9,864 nt of DNA from an uncultured bacterium. Its GTDB lineage: Bacteria; Bacteroidota; Bacteroidia; Chitinophagales; CAIOSU01. A program made the position numbers and the translations under genes. Positions 1-6,055 of this stretch are shown piece by piece. Numbering within the stretch: the first letter of the stretch is position 1; the number at the start of each line of letters is the position of its first letter. The stretch covers positions 1-9,864 of the forward strand of contig CAIOSU010000329.1 of the NCBI GenBank assembly GCA_903861055.1, read 5' to 3'. The notes below the pieces were generated by a model that was given only the letters and a program-made list of their open reading frames with translations, ran no database searches and was not told the DNA's origin.

Positions 1-5
1 GTTGT

Positions 6-389
6 TTATACAAGCTTTTTATACTTGCCAAACCAATACAACCACGAGGAGCGCCCAAATCGAAACACCACAGGTATCATTAAGGTGAGTATGATGCCAG
101 CACAGGCCAATGAGCCATAAAAACTCATCCCCAGAATTACTTTGAACAATATAAACGCGGGTAACATTATAGCCACCGAGTATCCATAGTTTAGGTACAT
201 ACTGCCCCACCAAAAACCTGGCTCTTGCTCGTATTTCAAATTACACTTGGGGCACCGGTCATACATATCGCCCATACCACCAATGGTATATAAGCCTGGC
301 TTTTTAAATAAATCGCCTTCATGGCATTGTGGGCATTTCAAAGCTATCATACTTGCAAACACACCTTGCACTTTTACTTGCTCCGCCAT
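6..389 (-). CDS. DUF983 family zinc-ribbon membrane protein
   Basis: Complete 127-residue protein that I recognise as the DUF983 family (Pfam PF06170), whose biochemical role is not established. Two CxxC pairs are visible, C19-P-Q-C22 and C46-P-K-C49, which together could bind one zinc ion. They are followed by the family signature EPGFWWGSMY (residues 56-65). Two hydrophobic segments at about residues 69-88 and 91-111 should cross the inner membrane, and the protein ends in a basic tail (KYKK). The length is normal for the family. The start is supported by an AGGA sequence a few bases upstream of the ATG and by a TAnnTTTG promoter element about 20 bp upstream, which would give a very short leader. 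A possible terminator and 119 bp separate it from the upstream surface-protein gene, so it is probably its own transcription unit. The family call is firm; the function is unknown. Confidence 0.93.
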   Translation of the reverse strand: MAEQVKVQGVFASMIALKCPQCHEGDLFKKPGLYTIGGMGDMYDRCPKCNLKYEQEPGFWWGSMYLNYGYSVAIMLPAFILFKVILGMSFYGSLACAGIILTLMIPVVFRFGRSSWLYWFGKYKKLV

Positions 390-408
390 TGCTTTCCTTA
401 TTTTGGCT

Positions 409-416
409 CAAAGATA
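409..416 (-). promoter_or_regulatory. Candidate Bacteroidota -7 promoter element for the DUF983 gene
   Basis: Read on the minus strand this is TATCTTTG, an exact match to the Bacteroidota -7 consensus TAnnTTTG. It ends 20 bp before the DUF983 start codon, so transcription would begin about 12-15 nt before the ATG. No good TTG -33 element is seen at normal spacing; the nearest candidate is a TGTG about 16 nt upstream. The consensus is established for the phylum, but its use here is inferred. Confidence 0.4.
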
Positions 417-430
417 CGGATTGAATGGTA

Positions 431-444
431 GTCACATGAGTGAC
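431..444. promoter_or_regulatory. Short inverted repeat upstream of the DUF983 promoter element
   Basis: GTCAC-ATGA-GTGAC is a 5-bp perfect dyad with a 4-bp centre. It lies 15-28 bp upstream of the putative -7 element, where the -33 region would be. It could be an operator half-site pair, but a dyad this short can arise by chance. Confidence 0.2.
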
Positions 445-459
445 AATAATCACAAGCCC

Positions 460-471
460 ATCAAATTTGAT
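460..471. promoter_or_regulatory. 12-bp perfect palindrome between surface-protein and DUF983 genes
   Basis: ATCAAATTTGAT reads identically on both strands. It sits between the putative terminator of the surface-protein gene and the DUF983 promoter element. It could be a binding site for a dimeric regulator, or part of the AT-rich termination region. No regulator can be named. Confidence 0.25.
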
Positions 472-493
472 AAAAACTAGTTCAAAAAACTAG
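471..493 (-). terminator. Weak intrinsic terminator after the SprB-repeat protein gene
   Basis: On the minus strand the arms CTAGTT and AACTAG (6 bp, 5-nt loop) are followed at once by TTTTTA. This starts 15 bp after the TAG stop codon of the surface-protein gene, the right place and strand for a Rho-independent terminator. The stem is AT-rich and short, so termination may be inefficient. Confidence 0.4.
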
Positions 494-508
494 CATTTGT
501 AGGGAATG

Positions 509-3500
509 CTATCGAAGCAATACTATAGACTGCTGGTGCCTTTCGGAAGTTAAATCGAGAAACTCGATGTATACACTGATTACAAAAACCCCAGGTTGTA
601 ATTTTTTACCTTTCATGGTGCCATCCCATCCTTTATCAATATCGGCAGAAGTAAAGACAACTTCGCCCCAGCGGTCGAAAACCGACCATACAACACGCTT
701 CACCCCTTCGGCATACACATAATATTCATCGTTTATGCCATCACCATTCGGGCTAAAGGCATTCGGAATGTATAGTATATGTTCGCTGTTTACATAAACC
801 CAAACGGTATCGGTAGTTTGGCAGCCGTTGTTATCAAGCGTAACAACATAGCGAGTGTCCCAATATACTTCAACCTCAGTACTAGGGCAAATATCACAAT
901 CCAAACCTTCCGATGGCTCCCAGTAATAGGAAACTGATCCGGGGTTGGTAACCACATTTGTTTCAAGGGTATCGACCAAACCAATACGAAGGGTATCAAT
1001 TGGTAATACATCAATACTTATAGGCAATGGCTCGGTTATGGTTATCGCTATACTGGTATCGCAGCCATTATCATCGGTAAGCACTATATTATAATTGCCT
1101 GGAGCTATGCCAGAAAAGCTATTATCTGGGTATTCTCCGCCGGCCCAGGTTGCATTCAAGTTTCCAGTTCCGCCAAAAGAATTCAATTGTACATAACCGT
1201 CATTGAATCCAAAGCAGCTCACATCTTCAATGGCCAAAGTATATCCTATTGCGGGTGGTATGGTTACCACTGCCGATTCGGAAACGGTGCATGAATTTAC
1301 ATCAGTTACAGTTAGGGTGTAAGTGCCTTCTCCAACACCATTAACATTAGGCGAAACACTCGCATTGCTCCATACAAATGAATACCCTGGCGTACCTCCC
1401 GAAGTAGTACTGGTTATATCCGCATCAGTATCGGTATTGCAAGGAATTCCATTTACTGCCAACGACACGGTTAGCTGTGTTGGCTCCAAAACAGTATTGG
1501 TTTGAGTTATGTTACAACCATTGCCATCCGTAATAGTTACTGAATAATTACCTGCAACAACTCCTACAACATCTTCACTAATAGCGCTATTGCTCCATGA
1601 ATATGCATACGGCAAGATACCGCCTGCAGGTATAACGTCAATTGCCCCATCGTTACCACCAAAGCAATTTACATCAGTTACTACCGATGTAGCCGATAAG
1701 GCGCTGGCGGGCTCTGTCAATGTAGCCGAAAGCGTTGCTGTGCAATTATTGGCATCGGTTACAGTTACGCCATACTGTCCGGCAACTATATTGCTAAGAT
1801 CTTGACTCGTAGCGCTATTGCTCCAAGTATAGCTATATGCGGTGGTTCCGCCCTGAGGAATCAAATCGATATAGCCAGTTGCAGCGCCAAAGCACAAAAT
1901 ATTAGTTTTATTTGTATCAAGTGTAAGCGCAGCGGCTGGTTGGGTAACAGAGATCGTACTATTCTTTTGGCAACCTTGCGCATCTGTTACCGTAAGGGAA
2001 TAGCTACCCGCAACTATGTTAGCAAGGTTAGCAGTAATAGCGGCATTGCTCCAATTATAACCGTATGGGCCAACACCGCCATTGGTTGTTGATGTAATGC
2101 CCCCCGTTGCATCGCCAAAACAAGCCACAACAGTTGGGGTAAGGGTTAGGATAACATCTGATGGTTGAGCAATGGTTTTGCTGTGCACCAAGGTACAGCC
2201 ATTGGCATCGGTAATAGTTACCGAATAATTACCTGCAATTACTCCCGAAATGTCTTCACTTGCGGCAGTATTGCTCCATGAATAACCATAAGGAGCTGCA
2301 GCCCCCGCTGGTGTAACATCTATCGCACCATCATTACCACCAAAGCAACTTACATCAACTACTACCGAAGTAGCAGAAAGTGCACTAGCCGGTTGGGTTA
2401 GTGTGGCCGAAAGGGTAGCCGTGCAGTTATTAGCATCGGTTACTGTTACATTGTATTGGCCCGCCGCCACCCCTGTAAGGTCTTGGCTGATTGCGCTATT
2501 GCTCCATGCGAAGGTATAAGCGGTGGTGCCGCCTTGCGGTATCAAATCAATGGCACCAGTTGAAGCGCCAAAGCACAAAATATTGGTTTTGTTGGTATCA
2601 AGCGTAAGTGCTGCAAGGGGTTGGGATACCGTTGCACTTAAACTTTCTTGGCAACCATTGGCATCAGTAACGGTTAAAGTATAAGTACCAGCAACAACAT
2701 TTACAAGGTTTACCGCAATAGCTCCATTGCTCCAACTATAACCATAAGGAACTGCACCGCCCGAAGTAGTTGATACAATACCGCCAGTACTCTGCCCGAA
2801 ACAACCAACTGCCGTTGGGGTTAGGTTTAATGTAACATCTGTAGGTTGATTAATGGTTTTGCTATGGGTTAGGGTACATCCATTAGCATCGGTAATTGTA
2901 ACGGTGTAATTACCAGCTACCAAACCACTGATATCCTCAGTTATGGGGCCATTACTCCAAACAAAAGTATATACTCCCGTGCCACCAATTGGGCTCAAAT
3001 TGATGGCGCCATTGTTGCCACTAAAGCAACTCACATTGGTTACTATCGACGCAGCCGAAAGTGCATTAGCAGGCTGAGTTAGTGTGGCCGAAAGTGTTGC
3101 AGAGCAGCTATTAGCATCGGTAACCGTTACGTTGTATTGACCAGCAGCCACTCCGTTCAAATCTTGGGTGGTTGCACTATTGCTCCATGCGTATGTATAA
3201 GCAGCAGTGCCACCAGTCGGTATCAAATCGATGGCACCGGTTAAAGCCCCAAAGCAAAGTATTTGGGTTTTATTCGTATCTAGCGTGAGCGCCGCTGCAG
3301 GCTGCGTAACAATAACTTGTATAGTTGCATTGCAAGTTTGGTTATCGGTTACCGTAAGCGTATAGGTACCTGCACCAATATTTACAAGGTCTTCGGTAAT
3401 GGCTGCATTGCTCCAAGCGTATGTAAATGGCGCCTGACCACCCGAAACGGTTACATTGATACTACCCGAACTCGCACCAAAACAAGCAACATTAACGTGA

Positions 3501-5545
3501 GTTTCTGTTAAACTAATTAGAGGTATTGAGGCAACTGAAGTGGTAGCAGTTGCGGTGCAACCGTTATTGCCATTGGTGGCGGTTACGGTGTAATTGCCTG
3601 CCAAGGTTACGTTTCTAGTATTAGTTACGTTTCCGCTGCCCCAATTAAATGATGTTCCAACAGTGGTGCTTGCTGCCACCAAGTTAATGCTGGCATTATT
3701 GCAGTTCAAACTGCCATGGGGGTTTATGGTAACGTTTGGCGGAGTTAAATTTTGGGCAACCACCAAAGTATCAATTATCTGGCAGTTATTGATAGGCTCA
3801 GTAACTGTAACATAGTAACTGCCCGGCGTTGAGACATTGTAAGTACTGCTAGTATTGGCTCCACCCCAACTGTAAGTAACCCCAGGCGTAATTGAAGATG
3901 CGGAAAGTGTTACACTAGCCACATTACACTTTAACGTGTCTGATATGTTTGTAGTTAAATTAGGTGTGGTAAGCGAATCGTCAAAATAAACAGGTATTGA
4001 TGGCTTGGTAAGCCCACAAGGCCTAGTACCAGCTACGCTGTAAAAGCCACTATCGGTGGCCACATAGGTTTGTGAGGTAGCACCGGGTATGGCTACTTCG
4101 TCTAAATACCATTGGTATGGGGCAAAGCCTGGCTCTGCGGTAAAAGTAGCGCTACCACAAGTACCGTTCGGCGCCAATGTTGGCGGATCAAGCACTTGAT
4201 TAAAAGACGAAAAGAACGCCGACATAGAAAAGCCGCCTCCTTGCTGAACGATGGAAATGTTCATCCGTTCAGCACTGTTAATGAGCATATTGGCAGGAAA
4301 ACCAATTTGCGAATCATTGAACCGAATCATGTAATAACCAGTGTTACCTATCTGGAAACGAGGTGCCGTTATACTTTCCAAGTTAACACCGTTCATAAAA
4401 ACTACAGCAGTAGGGTCTTCAACAAGCACATAACCGTTGTAGGGCAACGTGGTATTGAGGTAACTTTTAAAGTTGGTAGTCTCTACCCTAAACGAACCCG
4501 CACAAGGCCCAACCGGTGGAACAAATGACATATCCACCTCGCAACTTACCGCGCTACCTGCATATACGGCAATTGGCTTATTGCCAACAATATGCGAGCA
4601 CGAGTATTGGGTAGCGCCATCACCATGGTGAAACGAGACAAAACTACCCGCTGTTGCCAGAAGGTAATTATTAGTACCAATAAGCCCACCTGTTGCATTA
4701 TAGCGGTTCACGGTTACGCTAGTACCCGGCCGAGTAGCAACTATAGTGGTTTGCTCTGGCAAATCGGTAGCAGCACCTGCAGTGCCCAATCCTCGAACTA
4801 CAAAATATGCAGTATCTAAAACAGAAGTAGGCGCAACTTGGTCCACTACTCCGTCGCCACAGCCTTGTGGCGAATCAACATACGCACCGCTATTAACCAC
4901 AATGGGACCAGAAGCCTCAAGCAAACTGCCCAAAGGAGCAATAAAAATATAGCTTTGCCCTGCATTTAGGGTGGTGATAACCGAGCCATTCAATATTATA
5001 TCGGTACCGTTGGCTATGGCCATTACACAGTTTACAACTGGCAGCGCATAACAATATCCTACACCGTTTAAATCAGAGCGGTAATAAGCTAATCTAAAAT
5101 TGATACCCAAACCCTCGTTGCCGAAACTGGTTAAAGATGAATTACCTTTCGCATCGATACAATTGCCCGTAGCAACTTGGTCGCTGGTCACATTTCTTAC
5201 ATTTACGGCTACTGGTTGGTTGGCCGTAACCAGCATGCCAGCATCGTTTAATATAGTGTTAATAGGATGGTTTAAAACTCCAGCTGGGTTGCCGGTAAAC
5301 CTAAACGCTACTGGATTACCTTGGCTTACGGTAGTATTCACCATTGGCGTTCCGTCGCTTTTGGTTACGCTAACATTCACCGCGCCAGGAAACTCCGTTG
5401 ACAGCACTATTTCGTAAGCTCCCGTCCAATATACCCATGGCGAAGGAGCAATATAGTGCTGATCGGCATATTGCGCATAAGCACCATTAACGCCGAGAAA
5501 GGATATAAACAATAAAAATGACAGTATTGGAGTGTACAGTTTCAT
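509..5545 (-). CDS. Very large T9SS-exported surface protein with SprB repeats and gliding-motility C-terminal domain
   Basis: Complete 1678-residue protein. A Sec signal peptide (residues 1-24, predicted cut AYA|Q) is followed at about 30-450 by a beta-rich region resembling the IgGFc-binding N-terminal domain, with its NKPIAVYAG-type motif near 322-330. Three Ig/PKD-like modules follow at about 452-525, 528-598 and 600-674. Eleven SprB repeats (PF13573) occupy 676-1507, each about 75 residues with a CFG-type start, YxWSN, AGxYxVTVTD and NxC. A PKD-like linker leads to the gliding-motility-associated C-terminal domain (CHU_C/TIGR04131, about 1590-1678), with PNAFSPNGDGINDE, FDRWGEVVF and PGVFVISVYI. 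That domain marks export by T9SS, usually to the cell surface. Each repeat has two cysteines, possibly one disulfide per unit. SprB of Flavobacterium johnsoniae is a mobile gliding adhesin. This protein is far shorter and shares only the architecture, so an adhesive role is inferred. The ATG is chosen because the signal peptide begins there; no Shine-Dalgarno is seen. Confidence 0.93.
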   Translation of the reverse strand: MKLYTPILSFLLFISFLGVNGAYAQYADQHYIAPSPWVYWTGAYEIVLSTEFPGAVNVSVTKSDGTPMVNTTVSQGNPVAFRFTGNPAGVLNHPINTILNDAGMLVTANQPVAVNVRNVTSDQVATGNCIDAKGNSSLTSFGNEGLGINFRLAYYRSDLNGVGYCYALPVVNCVMAIANGTDIILNGSVITTLNAGQSYIFIAPLGSLLEASGPIVVNSGAYVDSPQGCGDGVVDQVAPTSVLDTAYFVVRGLGTAGAATDLPEQTTIVATRPGTSVTVNRYNATGGLIGTNNYLLATAGSFVSFHHGDGATQYSCSHIVGNKPIAVYAGSAVSCEVDMSFVPPVGPCAGSFRVETTNFKSYLNTTLPYNGYVLVEDPTAVVFMNGVNLESITAPRFQIGNTGYYMIRFNDSQIGFPANMLINSAERMNISIVQQGGGFSMSAFFSSFNQVLDPPTLAPNGTCGSATFTAEPGFAPYQWYLDEVAIPGATSQTYVATDSGFYSVAGTRPCGLTKPSIPVYFDDSLTTPNLTTNISDTLKCNVASVTLSASSITPGVTYSWGGANTSSTYNVSTPGSYYVTVTEPINNCQIIDTLVVAQNLTPPNVTINPHGSLNCNNASINLVAASTTVGTSFNWGSGNVTNTRNVTLAGNYTVTATNGNNGCTATATTSVASIPLISLTETHVNVACFGASSGSINVTVSGGQAPFTYAWSNAAITEDLVNIGAGTYTLTVTDNQTCNATIQVIVTQPAAALTLDTNKTQILCFGALTGAIDLIPTGGTAAYTYAWSNSATTQDLNGVAAGQYNVTVTDANSCSATLSATLTQPANALSAASIVTNVSCFSGNNGAINLSPIGGTGVYTFVWSNGPITEDISGLVAGNYTVTITDANGCTLTHSKTINQPTDVTLNLTPTAVGCFGQSTGGIVSTTSGGAVPYGYSWSNGAIAVNLVNVVAGTYTLTVTDANGCQESLSATVSQPLAALTLDTNKTNILCFGASTGAIDLIPQGGTTAYTFAWSNSAISQDLTGVAAGQYNVTVTDANNCTATLSATLTQPASALSATSVVVDVSCFGGNDGAIDVTPAGAAAPYGYSWSNTAASEDISGVIAGNYSVTITDANGCTLVHSKTIAQPSDVILTLTPTVVACFGDATGGITSTTNGGVGPYGYNWSNAAITANLANIVAGSYSLTVTDAQGCQKNSTISVTQPAAALTLDTNKTNILCFGAATGYIDLIPQGGTTAYSYTWSNSATSQDLSNIVAGQYGVTVTDANNCTATLSATLTEPASALSATSVVTDVNCFGGNDGAIDVIPAGGILPYAYSWSNSAISEDVVGVVAGNYSVTITDGNGCNITQTNTVLEPTQLTVSLAVNGIPCNTDTDADITSTTSGGTPGYSFVWSNASVSPNVNGVGEGTYTLTVTDVNSCTVSESAVVTIPPAIGYTLAIEDVSCFGFNDGYVQLNSFGGTGNLNATWAGGEYPDNSFSGIAPGNYNIVLTDDNGCDTSIAITITEPLPISIDVLPIDTLRIGLVDTLETNVVTNPGSVSYYWEPSEGLDCDICPSTEVEVYWDTRYVVTLDNNGCQTTDTVWVYVNSEHILYIPNAFSPNGDGINDEYYVYAEGVKRVVWSVFDRWGEVVFTSADIDKGWDGTMKGKKLQPGVFVISVYIEFLDLTSERHQQSIVLLR
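1025..3520 (-). repeat. Array of eleven SprB repeat units inside the surface-protein gene
   Basis: Residues 676-1507 divide without gaps into eleven units of 74-76 residues: 676-750, 751-826, 827-902, 903-977, 978-1053, 1054-1129, 1130-1204, 1205-1280, 1281-1356, 1357-1431 and 1432-1507. The first and last units are singletons that fit none of the internal types well. In the tenth unit CFG is replaced by CNT, although its second cysteine is kept. Boundaries were set by aligning the first cysteine of each unit by eye. Confidence 0.92.
1253..3295 (-). repeat. Three-fold higher-order repeat (A-B-C units), exact 681-bp period
   Basis: Repeats 2-10 are three copies of an A-B-C trio: 2615-3295, 1934-2614 and 1253-1933, each 681 bp (227 residues: 76+76+75). 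A units start with ALTLDTNKT. B units start with SALSA or NALSA and carry the TITD form of the motif. C units carry VSTTSGG, TSTTNGG or TSTTSGG. Counted by hand, A units differ at 10 (first v second) and 12 (second v third) of 76 positions, whereas adjacent A and B units match at only about 35 of 76. This shows duplication of whole trios rather than of single repeats. The C unit of the last trio is the most diverged. Confidence 0.9.
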
Positions 5546-5642
5546 TCAAATACAATGACTTGCTAAGTTCGGTAATTTTTTATCAAACTCCAACTAAGTT
5601 ACCATTGTAACCAACTGTGGTTTGGATGAAGAAATAGGCACC

Positions 5643-5690
5643 AAAACCATTTAGAAAACGACGCCCCGTATCAATTGCTCTAAATGGGGC
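5643..5690 (-). promoter_or_regulatory. Overlapping, mutually exclusive hairpins (attenuator-like)
   Basis: On the minus strand, GCCCC (5690-5686) can pair with GGGGC (5667-5663). Alternatively CCATTTAGA (5687-5679) can pair with TCTAAATGG (5655-5647), which is followed directly by TTTT (5646-5643). The two 5' arms share CC, so only one hairpin can form at a time. The second has the shape of a weak terminator. It lies about 100 bp upstream of the surface-protein start codon. A switch is only inferred; no ligand or leader peptide is identified. Confidence 0.25.
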
Positions 5691-5753
5691 TTAACGTCCT
5701 TATTGACCCTAATTTTTGTTCCATCGGAACATAACTTAATCAAACTAAATTAA

Positions 5754-5823
5754 GACGGTAGAGGTCTGATTACTCCCTTCAACCTTACTCCGCATTACCT
5801 GGAACCAGACCGCCATTACCGTC
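5754..5823. other. Compound stem-loop (7 bp + 6 bp) in the intergenic region
   Basis: GACGGTA (5754-5760) pairs perfectly with TACCGTC (5817-5823). Nested inside, GGTCTG (5763-5768) pairs perfectly with CAGACC (5806-5811), with an asymmetric internal loop of 2 and 5 nt and a 37-nt terminal loop. The 20-nt CTTAAT/ATTAAG hairpin abuts it directly at 5735-5754, as in stacked RNA helices. Strand is undetermined. Confidence 0.45.
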
Positions 5824-5933
5824 CTATTGCTGCTGTTAATACCGCTACTATCGGTTTCTTTGTATCAAGTTTCTACGCACTTGTACGTTCAACTCCCGAT
5901 AAAGGTTCTAGCAATTCGTTAGAATGCCTGTAA

Positions 5934-5954
5934 CAAACGACGGACGTCGGTTTG
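5934..5954. other. Tight hairpin, 8 bp with one bulge and a 4-nt loop
   Basis: On the plus strand CAAACGAC, loop GGAC, then GTCG, a bulged G, and TTTG. All eight pairs are Watson-Crick. It is the most compact strong hairpin of the intergenic region and is stable on either strand. There is no following T-run, so it is not a terminator. Confidence 0.45.
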
Positions 5955-6055
5955 AGCCAGTTGGTACAAATACTCAACACCTTGTATTTCGGGCAACAAT
6001 ACCCAAAACCAAGCGTGTTTATGTCATTTAAAAAATGTAGTTGATTTACAGCGCT

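Larger units (their letters stand above)
5546..6055. other. 510-bp intergenic region rich in inverted repeats; possible structured RNA or leader of the surface-protein gene
   Basis: No credible gene is seen. Perfect or near-perfect stems are dense: 5598-5611 (GTTAC/GTAAC), 5647-5687 (9-bp arms CCATTTAGA/TCTAAATGG), 5663-5690 (GCCCC/GGGGC), 5717-5731 (TGTTCC/GGAACA, 3-nt loop), 5735-5754 (CTTAAT/ATTAAG), 5754-5823 (compound 7+6 bp stem), 5906-5924 (TTCTA/TAGAA), 5934-5954 (8 bp, one bulge, 4-nt loop) and 5968-5989 (AAATAC/GTATTT). Stems of 5-6 bp are expected several times by chance in 500 bp; the 9-bp, compound and 8-bp stems are not. As the stretch separates the M36 gene end from the surface-protein start, it may be a long 5' leader on the minus strand or an independent small RNA on either strand. 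No TAnnTTTG promoter match was found on either strand. I do not recognise tmRNA, RNase P, SRP RNA or a known riboswitch. A decayed gene or mobile-element remnant is an alternative. Confidence 0.35.

Noticed and set aside
1025..3520. Regularly spaced repeats resembling a CRISPR or satellite array
   Set aside because: The repeats are in frame, 74-76 codons long and encode the SprB motif, so they are protein-domain repeats.
4112..4528. 138-codon plus-strand open frame inside the surface-protein gene
   Set aside because: It is antisense to clearly coding sequence with signal peptide, repeats and sorting domain, has an unnatural basic composition, and matches no family I know.
5546..5580. TATTTG next to the surface-protein start codon as a promoter -7 element
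   Set aside because: It matches TAnnTTTG imperfectly and lies directly at the start codon, which would give a leaderless transcript; not enough to call.
5754..5930. Open frame of 59 codons on the plus strand within the intergenic region, with protein-like composition
   Set aside because: It is bounded by TAA at both ends, has no ATG, GTG or TTG start, and coincides with the strong inverted repeats. An open stretch of this length is not rare by chance. A BLASTX hit would reopen it as a gene remnant.
5641..6011. 9-bp direct repeat CCAAAACCA at 5641-5649 and 6003-6011, which could be a target-site duplication around a 353-bp insertion
   Set aside because: In 500 bp of AC-rich sequence a 9-bp match is about as likely as not by chance, and no convincing terminal inverted repeats lie inside it.
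5650..6023. Minus-strand stretches in the intergenic region that translate to protein-like runs (a 34-codon frame at 5922-6023, then a different frame broken by several stops)
   Set aside because: A decayed gene or transposase is possible, but I recognise no family and the runs are short, frameshifted and stop-broken. Not supported well enough to call a pseudogene.
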